Below, piece by piece: positions 7,631 through 16,533 of a stretch of 64,000 nucleotides of DNA. Each line of letters opens with the position of its first letter. Position 1 is the first letter of the stretch. A model generated the notes under the pieces. The model made no database searches and was not told the DNA's origin. It saw only the letters and a list, made by a program, of their open reading frames with translations. Origin of the DNA: Chondrocystis sp. NIES-4102. Its GTDB lineage: Bacteria; Cyanobacteriota; Cyanobacteriia; Cyanobacteriales; Xenococcaceae. Location: the NCBI GenBank assembly GCA_002368355.1, contig AP018283.1, forward strand, positions 1-64,000, written 5' to 3'. A program made the translations under genes and the position numbers.

Positions 7631-8155
7631 CTACTGTTTGTAAATGGTGTATCCACTAGGAGAAGATTCAATTACAGTCTTTGTTACTCTTTGATAGTAA
7701 GCAAGAAGCTGTTCCCAAGTTAAATCACTAGCCTGTTCTAGATCCATACTCCAAGTATCCCCCACAGGATCGACGAAGATAATTTTGCCCCCAGACCAAA
7801 AATTATCTTGAACATCAACAACAAGATTTTTCAGTATGTCCACTCGACTTGCCATTGACCACCATTTTTGGGCAGGACTTTTAAAGTTGGGATTTTCTAG
7901 AAAACTGTCTTGCCATTCGATGGGAGTCCAGTTATGAGTAAAAGCTTCAATTAATAACTGATTGGCATTACCAATTTCTCGATTCTGATTTTGTAACCAA
8001 TACCAATAAGAAATAATCGCTTGAAATTTGCTTTCAAGATTATGACTACAACTTTCAATCAAATCAACAACCGAGTAATCTTCAAAATCAACACCGATTG
8101 TTACTAAAGCATTTTTATATTTGAGGAAAATTTCTTTTTCAACATCATTAAGCAT
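7631..8155 (-). CDS. Hypothetical protein
   Basis: 174 residues from ATG 8155 (MLNDVEKEIF); the further upstream start would be TTG. The protein is helix-rich in its first half (SKFQAIISYWYWLQNQNREI) and has a beta-rich tail with GGKIIFVDPVGDTWSMDLEQ. No domain recognised. It converges with the ribbon-helix-helix gene, ending 13 bases from its stop. Confidence 0.5.
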   Translation of the reverse strand: MLNDVEKEIFLKYKNALVTIGVDFEDYSVVDLIESCSHNLESKFQAIISYWYWLQNQNREIGNANQLLIEAFTHNWTPIEWQDSFLENPNFKSPAQKWWSMASRVDILKNLVVDVQDNFWSGGKIIFVDPVGDTWSMDLEQASDLTWEQLLAYYQRVTKTVIESSPSGYTIYKQ

Positions 8156-8347
8156 CAATTTAACTAGAATCACAGTTTTCAGAAAATCAAGCAATTTTGG
8201 CTGTAAAACTTACCCTTTGGCTTAATCTCCCTTAATTTCATCTTATCCTAAATTAGTGCGATCGCTCATGCAATGCTCCGCTTAATCACTTTTTGGGTAA
8301 ACTAAAGCGATTGCCTAAGTAGACGCAACTGCGTAATCCCTCAGTTA

Positions 8348-8815
8348 AACAAGATATTAACTCTCTGCATTGCTTGTTGACTGTATAATCAATTTGGGGA
8401 ACTGTTTTGTCCTCATCAAGATTTTGTTTACTTGGTTCTGATTCGTTGTTATTTTGGGCAACAGAGGCAGTTGAATCTTGTTTTGGTTTCTATATCTTGT
8501 TGGTCTTCCTCTTGATTTAAATTTAATTTTTTAAGAGCAGCAGCAGTATCAGATTCTTGCTTGACTTGTTTGAATTGGCGATTACCCAAAGGGTACGCTA
8601 CGCGATCGCTATTGCTATGCTGTAGTTAAAACCTCAAAATAAATATTTATTAGTACAACTATACCTCACATATTAAATGCGATCTCTGAAAAACTTCAGA
8701 AATCTGCTTAAATTGAATTATTAGGTACTACTTTTATTTCATGTTTTTTTACATCCAGTAATACAATTGCTGGACTCTCATTGCTGCGTTCATACCTTTT
8801 AGTGGGTGTGGCAGA
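8348..8815 (-). pseudogene. Decayed, rearranged copy of the replication region
   Basis: 8348-8608 aligns with the rep gene at 5662-5926, including the 24-bp HIP1 insert. 8676-8727 aligns with the end of the ribbon-helix-helix gene (7583-7632), and 8752-8815 with the rep 5' part (6309-6365). The blocks carry many substitutions and indels, their order differs from the functional region, and no frame is open. This is a relic of an earlier duplication or of a second related plasmid. Confidence 0.75.
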
Positions 8816-8903
8816 GATGCTTAATTTAAAGAACACGGATTTAAATATATTTAGTTATAAAGATCTAGATCACTGCCATTAAATAATTAATAGTTCAAAG
8901 TGA

Positions 8904-8928
8904 AAAAATTAGTTTAACTAATTTTTTT
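8904..8928. terminator. A/T hairpin
   Basis: AAAAATTAG TTTAA CTAATTTTTT is a 9-10 bp stem with a T-run, immediately before the ATG at 8929. It looks like a terminator for rightward reads, so the ORF that follows would need its promoter elsewhere or be translated from a hairpin leader. Confidence 0.4.
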
Positions 8929-9177
8929 ATGAAATTAAATATCAAAAATATTAATCAGTTTGTTGACTTTATTGAACCTATTTGTAAGTGGGCGATATCA
9001 ATACTTAGCATTTTAATTGCAGCTATCTGCTTTGCTGTGTTTACTATAGGTTTTACCAAATTTGCATTGATTTTCTACGGCATTGTATTTATAGGCATAA
9101 GCATCATTTTTTGTCCAATGAGCCAATTTAAGCGTTTGATAACAATATCAATTGCGTATTTATTGATGTTTTATTAG
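8929..9177 (+). CDS. Small membrane protein
   Basis: 82 residues with three hydrophobic segments (about 18-38, 42-62 and 68-82: WAISILSILIAAICFAVFTI, FALIFYGIVFIGISIIF). No family recognised. Start ATG 8929 follows directly on the A/T hairpin. A small inner-membrane protein is likely if the gene is expressed. Confidence 0.4.
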   Translation: MKLNIKNINQFVDFIEPICKWAISILSILIAAICFAVFTIGFTKFALIFYGIVFIGISIIFCPMSQFKRLITISIAYLLMFY

Positions 9178-9282
9178 TATAAACATTATTTTTACAGCGA
9201 TTGCGTAGCATAGCCTTATTATATAGTTGTACTATAATCTAGAAAGTTAACTTAAGAAGTATTATTGTAATGTATATTCAAT

Positions 9283-9354
9283 GCAGCAAACGGCCCACAG
9301 CTTGAGGTATACGAAAGTGTCGGCTCGTTTGGCGACCTCAAGCTTGGGTACTGC
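9283..9354 (+). ncRNA. Candidate structured RNA with possible pseudoknot
   Basis: GCAG (9283-9286) pairs with CTGC (9351-9354). CCCACAGCTTGAGGT (9294-9308) pairs with ACCTCAAGCTTGGG (9335-9348) with one bulge. The 26-nt loop holds CGTTTG (9326-9331), complementary to CAAACG (9287-9292) outside the stem. It lies in a 540-base gene-free stretch (9178-9723). Strand is arbitrary because the stem is symmetrical. No known RNA class recognised; a DNA-level palindromic element is the alternative. Confidence 0.4.
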
Positions 9355-9723
9355 TCAATATTAACTTCTAAACTTATCTAAGAGAAAAAAGTGTACTATC
9401 AATTGCGCGATCGCAGTTTAATGTTATTAGTTTTGTAAGACAAAAAGTTAACAATAAGATAATTAATAATAATATATCTGCCAGGTAATTAGCGTAAAGA
9501 TTCAGGCTACTCAATCGCACTATAATCTCTATAGCCTGCTTAACTATTTTTTAGTTTCAATAAATGAGTTTTTCGCAAAATAGATATTAAAGATTTGGAA
9601 AAGAAAAACTGAGTATTCAAAAGTAATTAATAAATATCACTTTTGAAAGGCGAAATTATACATACTAAAGTAATTACAATATATATAAACTTTTTATCGG
9701 TAACTGAAAAAGATATTGGCGTA

Positions 9724-10092
9724 TCAAATATGCTTGATAGCAGAGTTTTTGGATAACAATAGAGTTTTGATATGTAATCTAAATAGATCATCGTTTATAT
9801 CAAACTCATTGAAAGTCGTTAAATGAGAAATATGAGAATGTATTAATTTGTCTATTTGATTATAATCTAGGCTATAAATAATTTTTTTATATAATAATAT
9901 ACTTGATGGTAACAAACAAAACTTTATTAATTGAATTATTTCTTCTTTATTAATACCTATTTCAGCTAAAGATTGCAATATAAAGAGAGAAATCTCTTCA
10001 TTTGGATTAGTTAATTTTGTAGACAATAAATACTTAATTTCATCAGGTAAGTTTATAATGTATTTATATATTGGTGTATGATGTTCACTCAT
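9724..10092 (-). CDS. Hypothetical protein
   Basis: 122 residues, all-helical composition (YIINLPDEIKYLLSTKLTNP, IKFCLLPSSILLYKKIIYSL), AT-rich codons. It starts MSEHHTPIYKY. No family recognised. The neighbouring gene at 10285-10765 has similar composition, and the two may form a poorly conserved pair. Confidence 0.45.
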   Translation of the reverse strand: MSEHHTPIYKYIINLPDEIKYLLSTKLTNPNEEISLFILQSLAEIGINKEEIIQLIKFCLLPSSILLYKKIIYSLDYNQIDKLIHSHISHLTTFNEFDINDDLFRLHIKTLLLSKNSAIKHI

Positions 10093-10284
10093 TATATATA
10101 TGTTCCTCTAATTTTTTGAATTAAAAAGATAGTAGTGTACTATTATTGTATGATCTATATGGTTTGTATGAATAATAAAACTACCTAACTATAGAAAATC
10201 ATAAAAATAGTTGTTTTAACTTAATAATTTCTAAAACATAATCCAACCAGGATATTAAACAAATGAATTAGAAATTGGTAAACT

Positions 10285-10765
10285 TTAGTTTAATTCAAAT
10301 AGTGTATGAAAATCATCTTCAGTGATATATTCCTTAGCAATCTCAAATATACAGTTATTATTCATTGAATTTAGTAGTATATGTTTAAACTGTTGATTAC
10401 TTGATAGATTAATTTCTTCCATTATGAAATTTTCAATTTTTATAGATAAATTAATCAATAGATCTGCAATAAATTGATCTCGGTTCTTTTTATAGTATTC
10501 AATAGAATTCGTATTAATTATATGTTCAATGGCTAAAGTTTTCATACTTAGATACATTGAAAATTGAAATGTAGAATTATTCTCTAAATAAATCGAAATG
10601 AAAGAAGTGCAAGTACACATACAATCTAAAGAATGAAGTGCAAATAAGTAGTGATTCGCAAAAGCCTAAGAGATTAATATCAAAATTCTCAATTAACAAG
10701 GAATAAAAATTATTATAATTAGGAATCTTAATTACTTTCTCTTGTATATTTATATTGTAACCCAA
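10285..10765 (-). pseudogene. Hypothetical gene split over two frames
   Basis: Two overlapping frames read in the same direction: 10765-10577 (MGYNINIQEKVIKIPNYN...) and 10620-10285 (...IENFIMEEINLSSNQQF...). The first ends in a composition unlike a protein terminus, and the second has a doubtful start (MCTCTSF), so one gene with a frameshift between about 10580 and 10640 is the simpler reading. The joined product would be about 150 residues. No family recognised. Two separate small genes remain possible. Confidence 0.35.
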
Positions 10766-10872
10766 GAGTATATAGTTATTGTGACAAAAACTTTTAAGAC
10801 TTTTTTACAAATCAACAAGTAACTCTTAGTTTTGTTCAGATGAACAATATTTCTGCTAAATGATTTTAGTAA

Positions 10873-10912
10873 TTTACTTTTTTATGAAAGCATGAAATAC
10901 TAAAAAAGTAAA
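10873..10912. promoter_or_regulatory. 12-bp perfect inverted repeat upstream of zeta-like gene
   Basis: TTTACTTTTTTA (10873-10884) and TAAAAAAGTAAA (10901-10912) are exact complements with a 16-base spacer, ending 16 bases before ATG 10929. Could be an operator for autoregulation of a toxin-antitoxin locus. Confidence 0.4.
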
Positions 10913-10928
10913 GATATCCCACTTCATT

Positions 10929-11216
10929 ATGCCTGAAATATTTGTTTTTGCTGGCTGTAATGGTTCAAGTAAATCTACTATAGCTATTAAAACATTATCT
11001 TCAATCAATCCTTCACCTGAGTTTGTTAACGCTGATCTGATTGCAGCACAACTTAATCCTAATGACGTGGATGCTGTGGCTATTATGGCTAACAGAATAA
11101 TGCTAGATCGCCTCAAAGTATTAGCATCTGCTAATATAGATTTTGCCTTTGAAACCACCCTTTCTGCTCGTTCTTTTGCTCATTTTTTAGATAAATGTAA
11201 AAATAGAAGCTGCTAA
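10929..11216 (+). pseudogene. Truncated zeta-toxin-like P-loop kinase
   Basis: The first 90 residues match the zeta/PezT-like family: FAGCNGSSKST (Walker A; the usual GxGKS/T has Ser for the second Gly), FVNADLIAAQLNP, ANRIMLDRL and FAFETTLSARSF. Family members run to about 200 residues; this one loses its C-terminal half at KCKNRSC. A different reading frame (11207-11367, LEYFLILSKRYEELEDELI) follows as a second gene remnant. The pair indicates a deletion joining two genes. A functional UDP-sugar kinase toxin is unlikely. Confidence 0.6.
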
Positions 11217-11367
11217 TAAAGCATTACTTTACTTAGAGTATTTCCTAATTTTATCAAAAAGATATGAAGAATTAGAAGATGAATTGATAATTACTCAAAA
11301 CAGCTTGATGGATATGCAAACTAAAATTAGTGATCGTGCTAAAATCTCCTTATCCAACTTTTTGTAA
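11207..11367 (+). pseudogene. C-terminal gene remnant after zeta-like fragment
   Basis: An open frame without a start codon: EAANKALLYLEYFLILSKRY, then EELEDELIITQNSLMDMQTK and ISDRAKISLSNFL before TAA 11367. The composition is protein-like, helical with coiled-coil character. It looks like the tail of another gene fused to the truncated toxin by deletion. Parent family unknown. Confidence 0.35.
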
Positions 11368-11512
11368 TTGAATTAACAGTGAATTAAAAAGATGATATTA
11401 GCTTTTGCAAATAATTAATATTTCAAAAACTAATATTATTTCTCACTAAATCAAGTTCTCATAATAATGATAACGATATGGAATATTTTGTCAATCACTT
11501 TCATCTTCTATT

Positions 11513-12655
11513 TTATATTCCAGTACCCACAAATATTACATCATTAATACCTACGTTTCCCATTGGAAAAGGAATTGGACCGATGAAATAAGCTGAGGAA
11601 CCACACATAACATTAAAGTTGAAAAACATCACAATTTCTCCCGTATCCGTAGTTTCATCCGTTCTCCAAAGAACAGATTTAAATAGTTCTCCGAATGGAT
11701 GAATTCCTGTAGGTTCTCTACCGCCACTTAAACATCCAGTTCCTCCGCTTACCCAATGCTCTCTGCCTGCTATCCACTGTTTACCCTCGCTTTGACTTTG
11801 GACTGTAACACCTATATTTTCTAAATCATCTAATTCAAAATATTCACAATTAGATTTACAAAGTACATTAAAACCTTCGGGATAAGATCCAGAAATCGTT
11901 CTATTACGATCACTTTCAGCAGATCCCCAAATAAAATCAATTCTTGCAAAAGAATTACCTACTGGGGTCAGAGGATTAGGATAACTTCCTAGCGGTACTT
12001 GGGTTAATCCTGGGATTTCTGAAATTAAACTATCTTTATATTCGGCAAAATCTTTTAACTGTGCGAGTTCAAGATTTGGTATTGATCCTACTGTGTATTT
12101 TTGAAGATTTATAGAGTCTAATTCTAAATTCGCTATTTTCTTGTTTCGAGAAATTAAAGTTTTTAAAGCAATATTTTCTATATCAAAATTATTCTCTTCC
12201 AATAGTTTAGCGATCGGTGGCACTTGCTTGGCAGATAAAGAACCCAAATCTGGAACAGCCTTAATTAGTGACTCAATATTCTGTTTACTTGCTAAAGAGA
12301 ATTCTGATAAAGGAATATCAGTTGATTGTATTATTTGAGACTTGGTAAGAACACTAATTTGCTCTAATGTAAAATTTTGAGGTTGTAAAGAATTAGTTAG
12401 ATCACCTAATTTTAAAACGTCTTCTGGACTATCACCTTTTACCCATTCCCTTGATACTTTATAATCAGCTATTTGATCATATTCTGAATTAATTTCTCCG
12501 TCTTGATTAAATTTACTAAGATCATCAAGTGATATTTTATTCCAATCAGGAAATAATTTGATTAATTTTTGTTGAGCAGTCGCTTTTCTTGGTAAATACA
12601 GACAACATATAAATAAAATTAAAAAAACTAGTTTAAACTTTTTAACATATAACAT
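11513..12655 (-). CDS. Secreted protein of unknown function in the mobilisation region
   Basis: 380 residues from ATG 12655. It has a clear signal peptide (KKFKLVFLILFICCLYLP then a KATAQQ cleavage region). The middle is rich in short helices with Leu/Ile/Ser (SLSAKQVPPIAKLLEENNFD). The C-terminal third is beta-rich and Gly/aromatic with Cys residues (CKSNCEYFEL, GGTGCLSGG, NVMCGSSAYF) that could form disulphides. Its start lies nine bases from the divergent response regulator start, so promoters must overlap coding sequence. Location before the mobilisation genes suggests a role in conjugation or the cell envelope; no family recognised. Confidence 0.6.
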   Translation of the reverse strand: MLYVKKFKLVFLILFICCLYLPRKATAQQKLIKLFPDWNKISLDDLSKFNQDGEINSEYDQIADYKVSREWVKGDSPEDVLKLGDLTNSLQPQNFTLEQISVLTKSQIIQSTDIPLSEFSLASKQNIESLIKAVPDLGSLSAKQVPPIAKLLEENNFDIENIALKTLISRNKKIANLELDSINLQKYTVGSIPNLELAQLKDFAEYKDSLISEIPGLTQVPLGSYPNPLTPVGNSFARIDFIWGSAESDRNRTISGSYPEGFNVLCKSNCEYFELDDLENIGVTVQSQSEGKQWIAGREHWVSGGTGCLSGGREPTGIHPFGELFKSVLWRTDETTDTGEIVMFFNFNVMCGSSAYFIGPIPFPMGNVGINDVIFVGTGI

Positions 12656-12664
12656 AATAATTGA

Positions 12665-14146
12665 ATGAGAAATAATCAAAATAATGAACGGGTAAAAGTA
12701 TTAATTGTTGATGATCAAGTAACAATTCAACAAGCGTTAATAAATATATTTTCGCAATTACCTGAAATTGAGATTATTGGAGTAGCAAGTAATGGACAAG
12801 AGGCTATAGATAAAACTATCATCTTAAAACCAAACATTATATTTATGGATATTGTCATGCCTGTAATAGATGGTGTTACAGCTAGTAAACAAATATTACA
12901 ACAATTTCCAGATATAAAAATTGTGATTGTCGCTAGTGATCCTATTAATTATGAACAAGCTTCAAAAATAGCCATCAAAGGGTATATAGTTAAAGGATCT
13001 ATTCCAGAAGATTACGTTGCATTAATTAGGAATATTATACACTATGACAACTTAAATAATACTTCTTACAAAAACAATATTTATCCACTTAGTAATTATG
13101 CCTTAAACAGTGGCGATAATCATACAAGTAGTAAAAAAATGCAAAATCATTATATTAATATATTAATAATTCAAATTATTGATTTATGGCTTAAAAATAA
13201 TAGTGCCAATATATTACCAGAGAATTTTTTTGAAGAGATATTAAAGCTTGATGAAAATTTCAATTTTTTAGAAAAATTTTTACTACAGGGCGAATCTGTT
13301 AACTGTGACATAATTAAAGAATCAGAATTAAGAATTAATAAATATTCATCTGATTTATTAAAATGTATATCAAAAAATGATTTTGGTTTATTTAACCGCA
13401 CTTTATCAGATATTGAAAAAAAAATTGATGTATGGATATATAAAGAAGAATGTATTAGAAATCATATGTCATGTCAATTAAGATTACGAATTAACGCTCT
13501 CAATTTAAGGATAAATTTAATAAAGAAAGTTCGTGATTTTATTAAAAGTTTTTGGAATAATACTTTACCTCAAGAATCTTTAAATTATTTAGAAAATCTG
13601 GAGCAATTAATTGCAAACCAGATTTATAATTTTCATCTTATGTTAAAAAGTTATTTGCAGTATCAAAAGTCATATGAAAAATCTTATGAAATTTTAAAAG
13701 CGAAAGTTTTATCTAGTGAACAAGTGAATGAAAACTATGATTATATGATTAAAGCTTTTAAATATATGTGCATATATAAAATTAAAAGAGAAGCTTTAGA
13801 GTTGTCTATTGAAGCATTAAAAAGTATTAGAGAAATTTCTCAAACTTCTATTGATACAATTATTTTGACTGTTAAATTACTTCAAGAAGCTAAAATTCAA
13901 TGTAAATTTCAACTTAATTGTCAATTTAATGATGACAGCAATCAAGAAAATATTTTATTTGAGCAAATACAAGCGCAAGTTATACCAGAAAAGTTGAAAT
14001 ATAGCTTAGAAAAGTATTTAGGAATGGAACTAAATAGCTGGGGTAATTGTAGCTATATTACTGAACATAGAATAAGAGAATTTTTTATACTGGAACTAAA
14101 CGAAATTATAAAAAACTTCAGCGTCGAGATAATGCAAAATTTATAA
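12665..14146 (+). CDS. Response regulator with uncharacterised C-terminal domain
   Basis: 493 residues. Residues about 9-125 are a CheY-type receiver: VLIVDDQ (acidic pocket), IIFMDIVMP with the phospho-acceptor Asp, IVIVASDP and KGYIVKGSIPEDY with the conserved Lys. The remaining 365 residues are helical and show no DNA-binding, GGDEF, EAL or kinase motif that I recognise. No histidine kinase is present in the window, so the partner may be chromosomal. It may sense host state and control plasmid functions, but that is inference. The C-terminus converges with and overlaps the gene at 14118-14795. Confidence 0.75.
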   Translation: MRNNQNNERVKVLIVDDQVTIQQALINIFSQLPEIEIIGVASNGQEAIDKTIILKPNIIFMDIVMPVIDGVTASKQILQQFPDIKIVIVASDPINYEQASKIAIKGYIVKGSIPEDYVALIRNIIHYDNLNNTSYKNNIYPLSNYALNSGDNHTSSKKMQNHYINILIIQIIDLWLKNNSANILPENFFEEILKLDENFNFLEKFLLQGESVNCDIIKESELRINKYSSDLLKCISKNDFGLFNRTLSDIEKKIDVWIYKEECIRNHMSCQLRLRINALNLRINLIKKVRDFIKSFWNNTLPQESLNYLENLEQLIANQIYNFHLMLKSYLQYQKSYEKSYEILKAKVLSSEQVNENYDYMIKAFKYMCIYKIKREALELSIEALKSIREISQTSIDTIILTVKLLQEAKIQCKFQLNCQFNDDSNQENILFEQIQAQVIPEKLKYSLEKYLGMELNSWGNCSYITEHRIREFFILELNEIIKNFSVEIMQNL

Positions 14147-14795
14147 CAACTATAATAATTAATAATATTAAAAATATAAATAACGAAGGAAATAACAAAT
14201 TATTTACAATTTTAAATTTAATTTTGTTCCAAGTATTTATAGATTGTTGAATTTGATAATTAAGATTGATTAAATCCTCATTGGTCTTTCCAATTCCTTC
14301 AATTAAGGATTTCATAATATTAATATTCACTTCTCGATCTGCTTTAATTTCAGAATTAATTTTGGTTAACTCTAATATTGTTTTTTTAATTTGCTTTTCT
14401 GCTCCACGATTAGCTACTAAAATTTCGTCCAACAACATTTTATTGGAATTCCTAATATTTTCTACGTTTTCATAGTTTATATAATTAATTGTTTGTTTAA
14501 TGTTTTCTAAATGGACAAGTTGAATTTCTTTTACTTGAGCGATCGCGATCGATAAATCATTAATACTTGTCTCACTTTGAAGCTTCCAAGCCGATAATAA
14601 ATTATCTAACTGTTCTGGCGCAGCTTCTAAAAAAACGCGCATTTGACCCGTTAACGCCAAAACGAGAAACATAGGATCGTTTGGCTTAATACCGCTTGTA
14701 TTTAATATTTCATATACTTTTGTTCTCAATTTAGGAGATTCATTTGACAAACAAAGTTCTAATATTTCTTCTGCTCTATCTTTCGGCAGATTCAC
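14118..14795 (-). CDS. Coiled-coil, C-terminally membrane-anchored plasmid protein
   Basis: 225 residues. The N-terminal 60 residues (MNLPKDRAEEILELCL, KPNDPMFLVLALTGQMRVFL) match a family common on cyanobacterial plasmids (I believe DUF6753; not verified). A long coiled coil follows (about 75-190), then one transmembrane helix (LLFPSLFIFLILLIIIVVIN) and a short basic tail. It belongs to the group of minus-strand genes next to the mobilisation ATPase. It may link the mobilisation complex to the membrane; role unproven. Confidence 0.65.
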   Translation of the reverse strand: MNLPKDRAEEILELCLSNESPKLRTKVYEILNTSGIKPNDPMFLVLALTGQMRVFLEAAPEQLDNLLSAWKLQSETSINDLSIAIAQVKEIQLVHLENIKQTINYINYENVENIRNSNKMLLDEILVANRGAEKQIKKTILELTKINSEIKADREVNINIMKSLIEGIGKTNEDLINLNYQIQQSINTWNKIKFKIVNNLLFPSLFIFLILLIIIVVINFALSRR

Positions 14796-14942
14796 GGAAA
14801 CCTCACTGTATCAAAAAAGATTACATTACAATTAACTTTTTATCTTGTATAACTAATTTGACATAGTTTTAAAATGGCAAATATGAATATCAGTTATTTA
14901 ATTTTTGATTAAAAGCTTTAAACATCGTATAGAGGATATAAG

Positions 14943-14983
14943 TAGGGTATAGTATAGTGTTTCCCTTTACTGTATACCCTACA
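14943..14983. repeat. Hairpin beyond the mobilisation ATPase gene
   Basis: GTAGGGTATAGTA and TACTGTATACCCTAC form a stem with a two-base bulge, just past the stop of the gene ending at 14993. It could act as a transcript end or as an attenuator ahead of 14795; there is no strong T-run. Confidence 0.4.
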
Positions 14984-14992
14984 CTTAATAAC

Positions 14993-15682
14993 CTACCAAG
15001 ATTCTGTTGAATCAAAAGCTGCATAAGCAGAATTTAAAAAATTTACAACTCTCTGCTTACCTAAAATAGTTAATTGATCATTTTCCCTAGCTTTTTCAAA
15101 AGTTAGTTGTTCTTTGTTGATAATATATCGCTCATTATGCTCAAGTTTGGGAAAATCTATCACCTTGACATTATATTTTTTAATCACTTCTTGAACTTGA
15201 TGATCATCGTTTACTTGCCCCCACTCGTCACATAGTCCAAAATTTCTTACCAAAACGTGAGGTATTTTTTCTCTATAAAAATTTGCTGATTTGACAAATA
15301 ATTTGATGCTATCAAACTCTCCATTAGAAACAAACCATTTTTGAAATTTTATACCATACTGAGGGCTTATTTCTAAAAGTTTATTTTTTTCAATCCAATT
15401 TCTCAGAGATTTATGAACTTGTGAAGGTAAACTAACTATAAGTGGGTTGCTTAAAGCCAATTCAAATATACGATCAGCTTTATGAGCTTGCTTTTCATCT
15501 TCACTTAATACAGCACGCTTGCAAATATCACCGTATATATTAGCGACATCAGGATTAGAGCGGTCTGTTTCTACTGCTACATAGGGAAATTTTCTATCTA
15601 TTGCATATTGCACCATTGTTTTGGCGACAAATGATTTGCCAACTCCCCCTTTTTCACCATCAATCAAATGTATAGTTGGCAT
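14993..15682 (-). CDS. ParA/MinD-like ATPase of the mobilisation region (TraL/MobD type)
   Basis: 229 residues. The deviant Walker A motif GEKGGVGKSFVAKTMVQYA is at the N-terminus, followed by VETDRSNPDV (switch region) and long helical segments. It is shorter and less typical than the segregation ParA at 46453, and no parB is beside it. It sits 31 bases downstream of the small accessory gene and faces away from the relaxase, like TraL/MobD ATPases of mobilisable plasmids. It probably assists relaxosome positioning or transfer rather than partition. Confidence 0.7.
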   Translation of the reverse strand: MPTIHLIDGEKGGVGKSFVAKTMVQYAIDRKFPYVAVETDRSNPDVANIYGDICKRAVLSEDEKQAHKADRIFELALSNPLIVSLPSQVHKSLRNWIEKNKLLEISPQYGIKFQKWFVSNGEFDSIKLFVKSANFYREKIPHVLVRNFGLCDEWGQVNDDHQVQEVIKKYNVKVIDFPKLEHNERYIINKEQLTFEKARENDQLTILGKQRVVNFLNSAYAAFDSTESW

Positions 15683-15713
15683 TATTTAATTTCTCTCCTA
15701 TAGTACGTATTAA

Positions 15714-16151
15714 TTAATAATCATTAAAATCTTCTGCATAATCTTCATCAGTTAATGATGGTTTAGACCAAATCGTCTGACTGTCGTCTACTGTAATGAT
15801 AGAAGGAATATCAGTTTTTTCAAACGAATTGGTTTCTACATTATTTCCTTGATTAATCTGATGAGAACCAATTTTCGATATATTCTCCACACTCTTATTA
15901 TCTAGTAATTTACTTTTCCTATTTGCTAAATGATATCTCTTCAAGGTTGAAGAGGTTATTTTTACTTTGCGTTTAGATAAAACATCTGCCACTTGTTCAA
16001 ACGAACAGCCATCTGCTAAAGCTTCTTCTATCGTAAAATATAACTTCTGTATTAGCTCTCTTGCATATCCTCGTTTTTTTACTTTGGGCTTAATGCTTTT
16101 TATGTCTGACTCAATTGATATTTCAAAAGAATCTAAACCTAGTTTATCCAT
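15714..16151 (-). CDS. Small mobilisation accessory protein (TraK-like)
   Basis: 145 residues. Residues about 28-75 (YARELIQKLYFTIEEALADG, CSFEQVADVLSKRKVKITSS, TLKRYHLA) give a helix-turn-helix-like domain seen in accessory proteins paired with MobD/TraL ATPases, followed by a disordered acidic tail. It is divergent from the MobF relaxase across a 380-base region that contains the 60-bp repeat. A likely role is binding the origin of transfer and autoregulation; inferred from position and domain shape. Confidence 0.55.
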   Translation of the reverse strand: MDKLGLDSFEISIESDIKSIKPKVKKRGYARELIQKLYFTIEEALADGCSFEQVADVLSKRKVKITSSTLKRYHLANRKSKLLDNKSVENISKIGSHQINQGNNVETNSFEKTDIPSIITVDDSQTIWSKPSLTDEDYAEDFNDY

Positions 16152-16307
16152 TCTCCGTATAAAGTCCTTGATGTTATTTTGCCAGAAAACTTCTATTTTT
16201 GCTCAGAATTAGTTGAGCAAGTTTCTCAAATATTAATACATTACATTTAATCTGATAGCTTAAAGATATACTTTAATTCCAAATCCATATATATATTTTA
16301 CTATCTA

Positions 16308-16367
16308 TAATCACCTCTAATTCACCCTCACACATTATGCAATTACAAAAATCATTGGGAACTTTAG
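16308..16367. other. Candidate origin of transfer region (60-bp repeat, copy 2)
   Basis: The 60-bp repeat (55/60 match to 4157-4216) lies in the 380-base gap between the accessory gene and the relaxase, where MobF plasmids usually keep oriT. The 29-base core around CCTCACACATTATGCAATTA is identical in both copies. A nic site cannot be assigned by eye. Confidence 0.5.
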
Positions 16368-16533
16368 CGTAAAAAAAAAGGAAAATCAACATTGTAAATT
16401 ACTGCTTTTTTACGGAAATTTTAGATTATCATAATCTATGTTAATATTTGTTAAATATAATTTATTGAAATTGTTAACAAATCAATTTTGATGCAAAATT
16501 AGTTTGATAGGTGCATACTATTTCTTTTCAATC

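Noticed and set aside
9283-9354. Known self-cleaving ribozyme (hammerhead or twister)
   Set aside because: The conserved cores (such as CTGATGA...GAAA) are absent; kept only as an unassigned structured element.
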